Assembly (NCBI RefSeq): GCF_000380165.1
Contig: NZ_KB904691.1
Location: 64,565 to 128,564, forward strand
Reading direction: 5' to 3'
Source: Wenjunlia vitaminophila DSM 41686
GTDB taxonomy: Bacteria > Actinomycetota > Actinomycetes > Streptomycetales > Streptomycetaceae
Length of the DNA stretch: 64,000 bases
A model generated the notes under the pieces. The model had not been told where the DNA came from and did no database searches. It worked only from the letters and a program-made list of their open reading frames with translations. Each line of letters begins with the position of its first letter. Position 1 is the stretch's first letter. Positions 25,941 through 35,181 of this stretch are shown here, in pieces. The translations under genes and the position numbers were made by a program.

Positions 25941-27302
25941 TCACCCGCGCCCCGCGGCGTACTCCCGGCAGAACAGGGCCTCGGCCACGGCCAGGGCGGC
26001 CAACTCGGTGGGGTCCACGCTCTCGTTCACCGCGTGGATCTGCGCGGCCGGCTCGGACAGGCCGATGAGCAGGATCTCCGCGTCCGGGTAGACCGTGCTC
26101 AGGGTGTTGCACAGGGGGATGCTGCCGCCCATGCCCGACACCACCATGTCGCGGCCGTACGCCTCGCGCATCGCCTTGGCCATGGCGGCGTACGCGGGAC
26201 TCGTGGTGTCCGCGCGGAACGGCTGGCCGTGGCCGTGCCTGGTGACGCTCACCCGGGCGTTCCACGGGGTGGCCGCCTCCACGTGGGCGACCAGCGCCTC
26301 CTGGGCGGCCTCCGCGTCCACGCCCGCGGGCACCCGCAGGCTGATCAACGCCGTCGCCCGGGCCTGCACCGAGGGCGTGGCCCCGGTGACCGGGGGGCAG
26401 TCGATGCCCAGCACGGTGACCGAGGGCCGCGCCCACAGCCGGTCCGCTATCGATCCGGACCCCGGCAGGTCCACGCCGTCCAGCACCCTGGCGTCCGCCC
26501 GGAAGTCCTCCTCGGGGTAGTCCAGGCCGGTCCACGGTTCGCTCGTGGGCAGCCCCTGCACCGCGGTGTTCCCCTCGCGGTCCCGCAGCGAGTCGCAGAT
26601 GCGGATCAGCGCGGCCAGCGCGTCCGGCGCCACACCACCGAACTGGCCCGAGTGCAGGTTCCCGGCGAGCGTCTCCACCGTCACCTCGATCACGCACATG
26701 CCACGCAGCGACGCGGTGACCGTGGGCAGGCCGAGACGGAAGTTCCCCGAGTCCCCGATCACCACGGCGTCCGCGGCCAGCAGCTCCGGGTTGGCCTCCA
26801 CGTACCGCTCGAGCCCGCCGGTCCCCTGCTCCTCGGAACCCTCCACGATGACCTTGACGTTGACCGGTATGCCCCCGTTGTCGCGCAGCGCGCGCAGGGC
26901 CATCAGGTGCATGATCAGGCCGCCCTTGCAGTCAGCGGCGCCCCTGCCGTACCAACGTCCGTCCTCCCGCTCGGTCAGCTCGAAGGGCGGGGTGAGCCAC
27001 GCCTCCTCGTCGAGCGGCGGCTGCACGTCGTAGTGGGCGTAGAGCAGCACCGTGGGCGCACCGGCCGGCCCCGGCAGGAACCCGTACACCGACTGGGTCC
27101 CGTCCGGGGTGTCCAGCAGCGCCACGTCCCGCATGCCCTCCGCGCGGAGCGCGTCGGCCACCCAGCGGGCCGCCCGGTCGCACTCCTGCGACGGCAGCAG
27201 CCGCGGGTCCGCGACCGACGCGAACGAGACGAGCTCGGCCAGTTCGGCCCTCGCCCGCGGCAGGGCGGCCTGGACGGCGTCGGCGAGTGGGCTGTTGGAC
27301 AT
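25941..27302 (-). CDS. M20 family dipeptidase / peptidase
   Basis: A 453-residue cytosolic metallopeptidase of the M20 family (ArgE/DapE/carnosinase-like). Metal ligands are visible in order: YAHYDVQPP, GRGAADCKGG, the catalytic EGSEEQGTGG, GDSGN and the C-terminal AQIHAVNE. The dimerisation (lid) domain begins near LRGMCVIEVTVETLAGNLHSG, where the His contributes across the dimer. I chose ATG 27302, preceded by TTGAGGAGC; the frame is open far upstream, but that part is antisense to the divergent flavoprotein gene. Expected role: cleavage of dipeptides or short peptides. It is divergent from the geranylgeranyl-reductase-type gene over 144 bp. Confidence 0.92.
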   Translation of the reverse strand: MSNSPLADAVQAALPRARAELAELVSFASVADPRLLPSQECDRAARWVADALRAEGMRDVALLDTPDGTQSVYGFLPGPAGAPTVLLYAHYDVQPPLDEEAWLTPPFELTEREDGRWYGRGAADCKGGLIMHLMALRALRDNGGIPVNVKVIVEGSEEQGTGGLERYVEANPELLAADAVVIGDSGNFRLGLPTVTASLRGMCVIEVTVETLAGNLHSGQFGGVAPDALAALIRICDSLRDREGNTAVQGLPTSEPWTGLDYPEEDFRADARVLDGVDLPGSGSIADRLWARPSVTVLGIDCPPVTGATPSVQARATALISLRVPAGVDAEAAQEALVAHVEAATPWNARVSVTRHGHGQPFRADTTSPAYAAMAKAMREAYGRDMVVSGMGGSIPLCNTLSTVYPDAEILLIGLSEPAAQIHAVNESVDPTELAALAVAEALFCREYAAGRG

Positions 27303-27433
27303 GGTGCTCCTCAAGGGTCGGTGCGCACGCGGGTGGTGGTCGCGGCGTGGGTCCCCGGGCGGACGGTGCGGCGGGCCGTGGGCCGCGGGTCCTGGAGGGG
27401 GTCTGCTCCACGCCGATGATCGCACAGCCACCG

Positions 27434-27439
27434 TAGGAT
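27434..27439 (+). promoter_or_regulatory. -10 hexamer TAGGAT of the flavoprotein gene
   Basis: TAGGAT ends 7 bases before GTG 27447, which fits a leaderless transcript beginning at that codon and argues against the ATG at 27438, which overlaps the hexamer. Confidence 0.55.
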
Positions 27440-27446
27440 GCGACGC

Positions 27447-28673
27447 GTGAGTAACGAGCGGTCGACACAGGACAACGGTGGTGGGGCGGACGCTGTGGAG
27501 AAGGTCGTGTGGGACGTCGTGGTGGTCGGTGCCGGACCGGCCGGGGCCTCGGCCGCACATGCCGCCGCGGCCACGGGGCGCAGGGTGCTGCTGCTGGAGC
27601 GGGCCGAGCTGCCCCGGTACAAGACCTGCGGCGGCGGCATCATCGGCCCGTCCCGCGAGGCCCTGCCCCCCGGCTTCGACCTGCCGCTGCGGGACCGGGT
27701 GAACGCGGTCACCTTCACCATGAACGGGCGACTCGGCCGCACCCGCCGCTCCAAGCGCACCCTGTTCGGGCTGACCAACCGCTCGGAGTTCGACGCCGCG
27801 CTGGTGGACGCCGCCGTCGCGGAGGGCGCCGTGCTGCGCACCGGCGCGACCGTCTCCCAGGTGGAGCAGCACGGCCCGGTGGTCCCCGACCGCCGCACGG
27901 TGGCGGTCGTCCTCAACGACCAGGAGGTGGTCCTGGCCCGGGCGGTGGTCGGGGCCGACGGCAGCGCCAGTCGGATCGCCCGCCACGTCGGGGTCAAGTA
28001 CGACCAGGTCGATCTCGGGCTCGAGGCGGAGATCCCGGTGCCGGACGCGGTGGCCCAGGACTGGGCGGGCCGGGTCCTCATCGACTGGGGTCCGATGCCC
28101 GGGTCCTACGGTTGGGTGTTCCCCAAGGGCCGGGTGCTCACCGTGGGCGTGATCGCCGCGCGCGGCCAGGGCAACGCCACCAAGCAGTACCTGGACACCT
28201 TCGTGGCCCGGCTCGGGCTCGCCGGTTTCGAACCCGAGGTCTCCTCAGGACACCTGACGCACTGTCGGGCCGAGAACTCCCCCCTGTCCCGGGGACGGGT
28301 CCTGGTGGCCGGGGACGCCGCCGGCCTGTTGGAGCCGTTCACCCGGGAGGGCATCTCCTACGCGCTGCGCTCCGGCCGGCTCGCCGGGGAGTGGGCGGTG
28401 AAGGTGGCCGAGGCCCCCGACGGGGTGGCCGCCCGGCACCAGGCACTCAACTACGCCTTCGCCATCAAGGCCGGCCTCGGCGTGGAGATGAGCGCGGGGC
28501 GCCAACTGCTCGCCGCGTTCGAACGGCGGCCCAGCCTCTTCCACGGCGCTCTCACCTCGTTCCCGCCGGCCTGGGGGGCGTTCTCCAAGTTCGTCCGCGG
28601 CGCCACCACGTTCAGCGAACTCCTCCAGCGCCATTCCGTCGCCCGTCGCGCCCTGTCCACCATCAACCGCTGA
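27447..28673 (+). CDS. Geranylgeranyl-reductase-family FAD oxidoreductase
   Basis: A 408-residue flavoprotein of the GGR family, whose actinobacterial members saturate isoprenoid chains such as the menaquinone tail. Features: N-terminal FAD Rossmann motif VVVVGAGPAGASAA, then LPRYKTCGGGI (the conserved PxxKxCGGG of the family), VGADGSASRIARHV, and the second FAD motif RVLVAGDAAGLLEPFTREGI. The C-terminal region has the helical GGR tail. No signal or membrane segment is seen. The start is GTG 27447 because the -10 TAGGAT positions a leaderless transcript there. Menaquinone-related reduction is a family-based inference; no menaquinone genes are adjacent. Confidence 0.88.
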   Translation: MSNERSTQDNGGGADAVEKVVWDVVVVGAGPAGASAAHAAAATGRRVLLLERAELPRYKTCGGGIIGPSREALPPGFDLPLRDRVNAVTFTMNGRLGRTRRSKRTLFGLTNRSEFDAALVDAAVAEGAVLRTGATVSQVEQHGPVVPDRRTVAVVLNDQEVVLARAVVGADGSASRIARHVGVKYDQVDLGLEAEIPVPDAVAQDWAGRVLIDWGPMPGSYGWVFPKGRVLTVGVIAARGQGNATKQYLDTFVARLGLAGFEPEVSSGHLTHCRAENSPLSRGRVLVAGDAAGLLEPFTREGISYALRSGRLAGEWAVKVAEAPDGVAARHQALNYAFAIKAGLGVEMSAGRQLLAAFERRPSLFHGALTSFPPAWGAFSKFVRGATTFSELLQRHSVARRALSTINR

Positions 28674-28818
28674 CCCCGGTCCCTCGCGGCCCCCTGGCCC
28701 CGCCCGCACCAGCCGAAACGTCCCAGACGCGCCCGCCCGCCCGCTGCCCCTCCCGGGGGCCGGGCGATCGGCGTGAAACCCGGGACCGGTCCCGTGGACG
28801 TTGCCTAGGCTCGGTGCC

Positions 28819-29340
28819 ATGCCCCGTAGGAAGTCAGCACTCGTCCCGCTCGCCGCACTCACGGTGGTGCTCGCGGCCACCGGTTGTGGTTCGGGCTCCG
28901 ACGCCGGTTCCCTCCCCGTCGAGGACACCGCCCCCGACCAGCCGCCCCCGGTCAGCGCCGCGCCGACGGGTGCGGCCTCGTCGTCACCGTTACCCCTCCC
29001 CGCGCACCGCGCCGCTGACGGGAGCGACGTCTCCGCCTGCGGCGACGGGCGCTGCGAGGTGCGGGTCGGCCCGGGCACGGCCCTCCCGGTGCCGCGCCGG
29101 CTCGACGTGACGGGGCTGGAGGTCAGTTCGGTCAGCGCCGACCGGGTGGGGCTCACCGGCCAGAACCTCGGCAACAGCAGCTACGGGAGCTGCTCGGGCC
29201 TCTACTGCCACACGTCGAGCTCCAACGGCGCCTTCCGGGTCACCCTGGGACCGCGGAGCACCGTCATCGAGAACTCCCTGCGCGTGGAGGTGGTCGCGGT
29301 CGAGGACGGGGCGGCGGTCCTGCGCCTCTCCCCTGCCTGA
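28819..29340 (+). CDS. Small lipoprotein
   Basis: A 173-residue secreted lipoprotein. The signal peptide MPRRKSALVPLAALTVVLAA ends in the lipobox AATGC (Cys about residue 24), so the mature protein should be anchored to the outer face of the membrane. A Ser/Pro/Ala-rich linker and a beta-rich domain (CGDGRCEVRVGPGTALPV, YGSCSGLYCHTSSSNG, VIENSLRVEVVAVEDG) with two cysteine pairs follow. I do not recognise a family. ATG 28819 is chosen over a TTG at 28801 because the -10 TAGGCT (28806-28811) ends 7 bases before it, indicating a leaderless mRNA. It is convergent with the LysR gene. Confidence 0.8.
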   Translation: MPRRKSALVPLAALTVVLAATGCGSGSDAGSLPVEDTAPDQPPPVSAAPTGAASSSPLPLPAHRAADGSDVSACGDGRCEVRVGPGTALPVPRRLDVTGLEVSSVSADRVGLTGQNLGNSSYGSCSGLYCHTSSSNGAFRVTLGPRSTVIENSLRVEVVAVEDGAAVLRLSPA

Positions 29341-29378
29341 GCCCCCTCGGCGGCGGCGGCCGGTCGGTGGTTCCTCGG

Positions 29379-29398
29379 GGTCCCGTACCACCGGGACC
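29379..29398. terminator. Hairpin between convergent genes
   Basis: GGTCCCG at 29379-29385 pairs with CGGGACC at 29392-29398 around a 6-base loop, just before the LysR stop codon and after the lipoprotein gene. Confidence 0.5.
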
Positions 29399-29406
29399 GG
29401 CGCGGG

Positions 29407-30411
29407 TCAGGGGCAGAGCTCGGCCGCGCCGGGGGCGCAGGGGCGGCCCGGGAAGGGTCCCGTCGGCGTCCCGTCCCCGCCTCCCCGGGCGTTGAGCAGC
29501 CAGTCCCGGTACACCGGGGCGTTCCAGGCGGCTTCCCAGTAGGCGGTCTCCAGGGCTTCGTAGATCCAGTCCACGTCCGTCCCCGGCCGGGACACCAGCA
29601 GCAGGCACACCCCGAGGGGATCGCCGAGCAACGGCCTGACCACGGCCGTCGTGGCGGGTGGGCTCGAGAACGGCTGGCACGGTGAGACGACCTCGCCGGC
29701 CGCCACCAGCAGCCCCGTGGTGTGGTAATCGCCCAGCATGACGCGTTGTTCGCGGGAGACCGTGCCGAGCGCCCGCCGCAGCCCCTCCCACTCGCCGTCC
29801 GCCGCCGGGTCCACCATCCACCGGGAGTCGGCGAGGTCGGACAGTGGGACCACCTTCCGCCGGGCCGCGGGATGGCCGACCGGCAGGATGACGAACTGGG
29901 GTTCCCGTTCGACCAGGACCCGTTGGCTCAGGCCGGCGGGTAAGCGCAGGGGGCTGCCCTCGACCTCGTGCACGAACGCGACGTCGAGCTGGCTGGAGGC
30001 GACCATCCGCAGCAGGGTGTTGGCGGAGACGTTGACCTGGAGGCGGATCTGCGCCTCGGGGCGGCGGTCGCGCAGGCCGCGGAGCCAGTCGGGCAGGACG
30101 AGGCTGGCCGTGGAACCGACGCGCAGGTGCGCGGTGCCGGCTCGCGCCGCCTCCGCCTGGCCCTCGGTGATCAGGGCGTCCATGTCGCTGAGCAGGGGGC
30201 GGGCCCGGCACAGCACCACCCGTCCCAGCGCGGTGGGACGGCACCCCGAGCGCTCCCGGTGGAACAGCAGACCCCCCATGAGCCGCTCGACACGTTGCAA
30301 CTGCGCCGTCAACGACGGTTGGCTCACGCCCAGTTCGCGGGCGGCTCGGTGCAGGCTGCCCGCGTCGGCGATCGCGCACAGGACGCGCAGGTGTCTCACC
30401 TCGAGCTCCAT
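29407..30411 (-). CDS. LysR-family regulator adjacent to snapalysin (SnpR/MprR-type)
   Basis: A 334-residue LysR-type activator. The N-terminal winged helix reads [40 protein letters not shown], followed by the periplasmic-binding-like effector domain ([37 protein letters not shown]). In Streptomyces, a LysR activator is encoded divergently from the small neutral protease gene and controls it; the same arrangement is present here with two perfect palindromes between the genes, one of them fitting the T-N11-A LysR box. The start ATG 30411 gives the exact LysR N-terminus [13 protein letters not shown]. Regulation of the protease and of itself is strongly expected. Confidence 0.92.
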   Translation of the reverse strand: MELEVRHLRVLCAIADAGSLHRAARELGVSQPSLTAQLQRVERLMGGLLFHRERSGCRPTALGRVVLCRARPLLSDMDALITEGQAEAARAGTAHLRVGSTASLVLPDWLRGLRDRRPEAQIRLQVNVSANTLLRMVASSQLDVAFVHEVEGSPLRLPAGLSQRVLVEREPQFVILPVGHPAARRKVVPLSDLADSRWMVDPAADGEWEGLRRALGTVSREQRVMLGDYHTTGLLVAAGEVVSPCQPFSSPPATTAVVRPLLGDPLGVCLLLVSRPGTDVDWIYEALETAYWEAAWNAPVYRDWLLNARGGGDGTPTGPFPGRPCAPGAAELCP

Positions 30412-30450
30412 GCGCGGAAGGGTATGACTGCAACTCATATCCCGCCAGTA

Positions 30451-30481
30451 GGCGAAATTCGCCGAGATAGCCCCCGGCTAT
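30451..30481. promoter_or_regulatory. LysR operator region between regulator and protease genes
   Basis: Two adjacent perfect palindromes: GGCGAA-A-TTCGCC (30451-30463) and ATAGCC-CCC-GGCTAT (30467-30481). The second fits a LysR box, T at 30468 and A at 30480 with 11 bases between. They lie midway in the 153-bp divergent gap. Confidence 0.75.
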
Positions 30482-30564
30482 CGCCGGATCGGATCGTTCC
30501 GCCTCTTGCGGCGCCACGGGAGCCTCGTCCTGTCACCAGCCCAGGACACCAAGGAGACCTCATC

Positions 30565-31224
30565 ATGAGAGCCCCGATGAAGGCGCTGCTCGCCGCCGCG
30601 CTCGGCCTGACCTCGGCTGCGGCGGCACTCGCCCCCGCCGCGGCGGCGGAGCCCACCTCCCCCCTGCCCACCGCTGCCAGCACGTCCGGGTACGCCCAGT
30701 ACGCGGGCTCCGCCGAAGAGGCCGCCAACAACAAGGCGTTCTTCGAGGCCGTACTGGCCTCGGTGGCCGAGAAGCGGGCCGAGAACCCCGAGGCGGCCAC
30801 GGTCACCGTCACCTACAGCACCGCCTCCGCGCCCAGCTTCCGGACGCAGATAGCCCGCAGCACCCAGGTGTGGAACAACGCCGTCCGCAACGTGCAGCTC
30901 CAGGAGGGGTCCAACCCCGACTTCAGCTACTACGAGGGCAATGACTCGCGCGGCTCGTACGCGTACACCGACGGCCACGGCAACGGCTACATCTTCCTGG
31001 ACTACGCGCAGAACCAGCAGTACTACTCGCCGCGCGTCGTCGCCCACGAGACCGGTCACGTCCTCGGCCTGCCGGACCACTACACCGGCCCGTGCAGCGA
31101 GCTGATGTCCGGTGGCGGCCCCGGGACGTCCTGCACCAACGACCAGCCGAACTCCACCGAGCGGTCGAGGGTCGAGCAGCTCTGGGTCAACGGGCTCGCC
31201 GAGGCGCTGGCCGAGGTGGGCTGA
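30565..31224 (+). CDS. Snapalysin (secreted small neutral metalloprotease, M7)
   Basis: A 219-residue secreted zinc endopeptidase. A signal peptide ([20 protein letters not shown] to about residue 30) is followed by a short propeptide and the M7 catalytic domain. The metzincin-like zinc site is [13 protein letters not shown] with His161, Glu162, His165 and Asp171. [19 protein letters not shown] supplies the disulfide and Met-turn, both diagnostic of snapalysin. Length is normal for the family. ATG 30565 follows AAGGAG. The divergent LysR gene and its palindromic sites indicate regulated expression. Extracellular protein degradation is the role. Confidence 0.96.
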   Translation: MRAPMKALLAAALGLTSAAAALAPAAAAEPTSPLPTAASTSGYAQYAGSAEEAANNKAFFEAVLASVAEKRAENPEAATVTVTYSTASAPSFRTQIARSTQVWNNAVRNVQLQEGSNPDFSYYEGNDSRGSYAYTDGHGNGYIFLDYAQNQQYYSPRVVAHETGHVLGLPDHYTGPCSELMSGGGPGTSCTNDQPNSTERSRVEQLWVNGLAEALAEVG

Positions 31225-31447
31225 GCTCCACCGGCACCGGGCGGTGGGACACCGGCGGGTCCCCCGGTCCCCCGGACCGTCGCACGAACCGTGGTGGACG
31301 CCGCCGCCGAGGCCCCCGGGCCGGAGCCTCGTGGCGGCGTCCCTCACGTCCCCCGACAAGCCCCTGGTGCGCGCCTCTTGACCCAGCGCCACCCGCTCAC
31401 CCAGTGTGTGGGGGTCCGAGCCCCACAGCACAGCGAAAGGCATGTGC

Positions 31448-34400
31448 ATGAGACGTCGAAGAGTTCGCCTGGCTGCCGCCGCCGCCACCGCGGCAGTGCT
31501 GGTCAGTGGTGGCGCCGTGTCGGCTTCCGCGATCCCGACAACGTTGTCAGAAACCGCAGGCGAGACAACGTTGTCGGCACTCGTCGGGGACCCCGCCGAC
31601 TACGTGGACCCGCTCATCGGCACCGGGCGCGGCGGGTCCGTCGTGGGCGACATCAACAACTTCCCCGGCCCCGCCGTCCCGTTCGGGATGATGCAGTTCT
31701 CCCCGGACACGCCGGGCTCCTACGCCGGGTACCAGTACCACCGGGACCGCATCCGGGGCTTCAGCCTCAACCACGCCTCGGTCGGCTGCACGGCCTTCGG
31801 CGACGTACCGCTCCTTCCGGTCACCGGCGACGTCGGCGAGAAACCGTGGGACCGCTCCGAACGCTTCTCGCACGACGAGGAAGAAGCCGAGGCCGGCTAC
31901 TACGCGGTGACCCTCAAGGACTCCGACGTGCGCGCCGAGCTGACCGCGACCACCCGCACCGGGCTCGCCGCGTTCACCTTCCCCGAGGGCGACCGGCCGG
32001 CCCAGGTGCTGGTCAAGGGCGGGGCGAGCCTCGCCGGCAACAAGGCCGCCAGCGTGCGCGTCGTCGGGGACCGCCAGGTCACCGGCTCCGCCACCACGGG
32101 GAACTTCTGCGGCAAGGGCAACCAGTACACCGTCTACTACTCGATCACCTTCGACCGTCCGTTCACCGCGCACGGCACCTGGGACGGGAAGGCCGTGTCG
32201 GCCGGCGACGACGCGGTGGACGCGCCCCGCGCCGGCGCCTACCTGACGTTCGACACCGCGGACACCCGCACCGTGCGCGCCAAGGTCGCCATGTCCTACG
32301 TGTCGGTGGACGGCGCCCAGGCGAACATGGCCGCCGAGGTCCCCGGCTGGGACCTGGACCGGGTGCGGCGGCAGACCCGGGACGCCTGGACGGAGGCGCT
32401 GAGCCGGATCAGGGTCGCCGGTCGGGACACCGGCGAGCTGAAGACCTTCTACACCGCGCTGTACCACTCGCTGATGCACCCGAACACGTTCAACGACGTC
32501 GACGGTCGCTACATCGGTTTCGACAACGAGATCCACACCCTCCCCGAGGGGCGCACCCAGTACGCCAACTTCTCCGACTGGGACACCTACCGGACCCTGG
32601 CACCGCTCCAGGCACTGCTGTTCCGGGAGGAGGCGAGCGACATGGCCCAGTCGCTGGTCAACGACGCCACCCAGGGCGGCTGGTGGCCCCGCTGGCCCCT
32701 GGCCAACGGCTACACGGGCCAGATGACCGGCGACAACTCCGTTCCCCTCATCGCCAACCTCCACGCCTTCGGAGCGCGTGACTTCGACCTGGACACGGCG
32801 CTGAAGTACCTGGTCAAGGGCGCCACCACGGTGGACGACACCCCAGGTGCCTACAAGGAGCGGCCGGACGTCCAGAACTACGTCGAGCGCGGCTACGCGC
32901 CCAACAACGACGCCTCCCGCGGCGACCACCAGCGGGTGGGTGCCTCCGTCACCCTCGAGTGGGCGATCGACGACTTCGCCATCGCGCAACTCGCCCGCGC
33001 CGCCGGGGACGACGGGACCGCCCGGGAGTTCACCCGGCGGGGCCAGAACTGGCAGAACATCCTCAACCCCGCGACCGGCTACCTCCAGCCCCGCGGCCAG
33101 GACGGCCGTTTCCCCGACGGACCGGGGTACCAGCCGCCGGCGCCGGGGAGGTTCGGCCAGGACGGCTTCGACGAGGGCAACGCCGCCCAGTACAACTGGC
33201 TGGTCCCGCAGGACACCGCCGGTCTGATCACGGCGATGGGCGGTCGGAAGGTCGCCGGTGACCGCCTGGACACGTTCTTCACCAAGCTCAACGCGGGCGC
33301 CAACGAGCCGTACATGTGGGCCGGCAACGAGATCAACTTCGGGGTGCCCTGGGTCTACAACCACCTCGGCACCCCGTGGAAGACGCAGCGCGTCGTGCGA
33401 CAGATCGCCACCACCCTGTTCGGCCCGACCCCCAACGGGGAGCCGGGCAACGACGACCTCGGCGCCCAGTCGTCGTGGTACGTGTGGGCCGCCGTCGGGC
33501 TCTACCCCTCGACGCCGGGAACGGCCGACCTCACCGTGCACGGCCCGCTGTTCGAGCGGGTCGTCCTCGATCTGCCGGGCAACGCACAGGACCTGGACAT
33601 CCGCGCTCCGGGAGCGTCGGCGGACACCCCGTACGTCCACGGTCTCGCGCTCGACGGCCGTTCCTGGGACCGCACCTGGCTGCCGCCGTCCGTGGTGAAC
33701 ACCGGCGGGCGGCTGGACTTCGCCCTCTCGGCGAGCCCGGACACCGACTGGGCCACCTCCCGGGATGCCGCTCCCCGGTCGTACCGCGGCGACGAGCAGC
33801 CGTTCCTGGCCAACGCGGACCGGAACCAGGTCACCATCGCGCCCGGCGGCAGCGCGGAGGTCACCGTGCACGGGCAGCGCCTGGGCGGGAAGGACACGTC
33901 CCTGACGGTCAGCGCGGAGCCCCCGGACGGACTCGTCGTGTCACCGGCCGAGCCGCACCTGGAGCTGGACCCGAAGACCGGCTCGGGCACGGTGGACCTG
34001 GAGGTCACGGCCGCGCCCGGGACCTCCGAGGGCTACTACGAGTTCCCCCTGACCGTGCGGAACGACGACCCCGAGGGCGAGCCGGTGCGACGCTCGGTCA
34101 TCGTGCTGGTCGCCCCCGAGGGGAGTCTGGCCGCGGCACTCGACAACACCGGTTCGTCCGACGACGCCGACCGCGGCCAGGGCGACCTCGACGGCGACGG
34201 CAGCACCTACTCGCGGCAGGCACTGGCAGCGGCCGGGCTGAAGGGCGGGGCGCGACTGGAGGCGTCGGGGACGTCGTTCGTCTGGCCCGCCGCCCCGCAG
34301 GGTCGGCCGGACAACGTGGTCGCCGCCGGTCAGACCCTGTCCCTGGGAGCCTCGGCGAAGGACGCCCGACGACTGCTCTTCGTGGGATCCGCGACCCACG

Positions 34401-34681
34401 GCGACCACCGGGGCAGCGCCACGGTGACGTTCACCGACGGCACCACGGCCACGGCGGACCTGTCGTTCGGCGACTGGGTCATGCCGGGCGGCGGCAGCAC
34501 CCCGGTCTTCGGGAACACGGTGGTGGCCCGCACCGACCACCGCAACCAGTCCGGCGGGCCCGGCGCACCCGCGTACGTCTTCGCCACCGCGCCGTTCTCC
34601 GTGCCCGAGGGCAAGACGATCCAGAGCGTGACGCTTCCCGAGAACCCCAAGCTGCACGTGTTCGCGGTCGGCCTCGGCTGA
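31448..34681 (+). CDS. Secreted GH92 alpha-mannosidase
   Basis: A 1077-residue secreted glycoside hydrolase, predicted to remove alpha-linked mannose from glycans with calcium-assisted inverting chemistry. Signal peptide: MRRRRVRLAAAAATAAVLVS, cleavage near ASA-28. GH92 landmarks: YVDPLIGTG, FPGPAVPFGMMQFSPDT, GFSLNHASVGC, WPLANGYTGQMTGD, the general acid in ASVTLEWAIDDF (Glu504), AGNEINFGVPWVYN and GNDDLGAQSSWYVWAAVGLYP with the base-type Asp669/Asp670. An NEW3-like beta domain (about 790-890) and a C-terminal carbohydrate-binding-like domain (about 900-1077) follow. ATG 31448 has AAAGG 8 bases upstream. Two GACAACGTTGTC palindromes lie inside codons 30-43, linking the gene to the LacI regulator at 39.6 kb. 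Confidence 0.94.
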   Translation: MRRRRVRLAAAAATAAVLVSGGAVSASAIPTTLSETAGETTLSALVGDPADYVDPLIGTGRGGSVVGDINNFPGPAVPFGMMQFSPDTPGSYAGYQYHRDRIRGFSLNHASVGCTAFGDVPLLPVTGDVGEKPWDRSERFSHDEEEAEAGYYAVTLKDSDVRAELTATTRTGLAAFTFPEGDRPAQVLVKGGASLAGNKAASVRVVGDRQVTGSATTGNFCGKGNQYTVYYSITFDRPFTAHGTWDGKAVSAGDDAVDAPRAGAYLTFDTADTRTVRAKVAMSYVSVDGAQANMAAEVPGWDLDRVRRQTRDAWTEALSRIRVAGRDTGELKTFYTALYHSLMHPNTFNDVDGRYIGFDNEIHTLPEGRTQYANFSDWDTYRTLAPLQALLFREEASDMAQSLVNDATQGGWWPRWPLANGYTGQMTGDNSVPLIANLHAFGARDFDLDTALKYLVKGATTVDDTPGAYKERPDVQNYVERGYAPNNDASRGDHQRVGASVTLEWAIDDFAIAQLARAAGDDGTAREFTRRGQNWQNILNPATGYLQPRGQDGRFPDGPGYQPPAPGRFGQDGFDEGNAAQYNWLVPQDTAGLITAMGGRKVAGDRLDTFFTKLNAGANEPYMWAGNEINFGVPWVYNHLGTPWKTQRVVRQIATTLFGPTPNGEPGNDDLGAQSSWYVWAAVGLYPSTPGTADLTVHGPLFERVVLDLPGNAQDLDIRAPGASADTPYVHGLALDGRSWDRTWLPPSVVNTGGRLDFALSASPDTDWATSRDAAPRSYRGDEQPFLANADRNQVTIAPGGSAEVTVHGQRLGGKDTSLTVSAEPPDGLVVSPAEPHLELDPKTGSGTVDLEVTAAPGTSEGYYEFPLTVRNDDPEGEPVRRSVIVLVAPEGSLAAALDNTGSSDDADRGQGDLDGDGSTYSRQALAAAGLKGGARLEASGTSFVWPAAPQGRPDNVVAAGQTLSLGASAKDARRLLFVGSATHGDHRGSATVTFTDGTTATADLSFGDWVMPGGGSTPVFGNTVVARTDHRNQSGGPGAPAYVFATAPFSVPEGKTIQSVTLPENPKLHVFAVGLG
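31537..31575. promoter_or_regulatory. Paired LacI-type operators inside the GH92 coding sequence
   Basis: The perfect palindrome GACAACGTTGTC occurs at 31537-31548 and 31564-31575, 27 bp apart centre to centre and about 90-120 bp after the start codon. Both copies encode the residue string TTLS (31-34 and 40-43) using rare TTG leucine codons. The same 12-mer lies upstream of the LacI gene at 39502-39513. Confidence 0.8.
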
Positions 34682-34686
34682 ACCCC

Positions 34687-34719
34687 GTCCCGGCCGGGAC
34701 CCAGCGTCCCGGCCGGGAC
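34687..34719 (+). terminator. GH92 terminator 1
   Basis: Two copies of the self-complementary GTCCCGGCCGGGAC (34687-34700, 34706-34719) can pair with each other as a 14-bp stem with a 5-base loop, 5 bases after the GH92 stop codon. Confidence 0.8.
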
Positions 34720-34750
34720 CCGGTGGCGGGCGGGCCGCCGCCTTCCCCGG

Positions 34751-34779
34751 AGCCCGGTGACCTCCCCGGTCACCGGGCT
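34751..34779 (+). terminator. GH92 terminator 2
   Basis: AGCCCGGTGACC at 34751-34762 pairs perfectly with 34768-34779 around TCCCC. It forms a tandem terminator with the hairpin at 34687-34719 and ends 9 bp before the truncated oxidoreductase frame. Confidence 0.75.
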
Positions 34780-34788
34780 CCGCCGTGA

Positions 34789-35181
34789 CCAACACCTGGG
34801 TACCTGTCGGGGCGGGTGTGGCCGGACGCGGTGTGCCACGGCTTCTACCCGATCGACATCCACCGTCCGGACGGCAACGGCATCGACAAGACCCACCTGC
34901 GACACGGCGTGGTCCCGACCGTTCCCCGCGACGCCATGGTCCCGAACGACAACCCGTACGCCATCGTGGCAGGACGCTGCGTCGGCGCCGACCAGGCGGC
35001 GAACTCGGCACTGCGGGTCCAGGCCACCGCCATGGCGACGGGGCAGGCGGCGGGTGCCCTCGCCGCCCTGTCCGGGGACCGGGGCGGCGACGTCACCGGC
35101 GTGCCGATGGCCGACCTGCACCGGGTGCTGGTGGACGCGGGGGCCATCGTTCCCACCCTCCCGGCTGGCGTCGACGATTGA
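34789..35181 (+). pseudogene. C-terminal remnant of an FAD-dependent oxidoreductase
   Basis: About 130 codons open from 34789 to the stop at 35181. The translation YLSGRVWPDAVCHGFYPIDI..., with PTVPRDAMVPNDNPYAIVAG, RCVGADQAANSALRVQATAM and GQAAGALAALSG, matches the end of PF12831-type FAD oxidoreductases. The complete proteins are about 400 residues or more, with an N-terminal FAD-binding Rossmann motif that is absent here: a TGA at 34786-34788 and the GH92 terminators lie immediately upstream. No start codon with a ribosome site is evident (a GTG at 34816 would give 121 residues). It reads as a deletion remnant; the C-terminal part has kept an intact frame. Confidence 0.8.
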
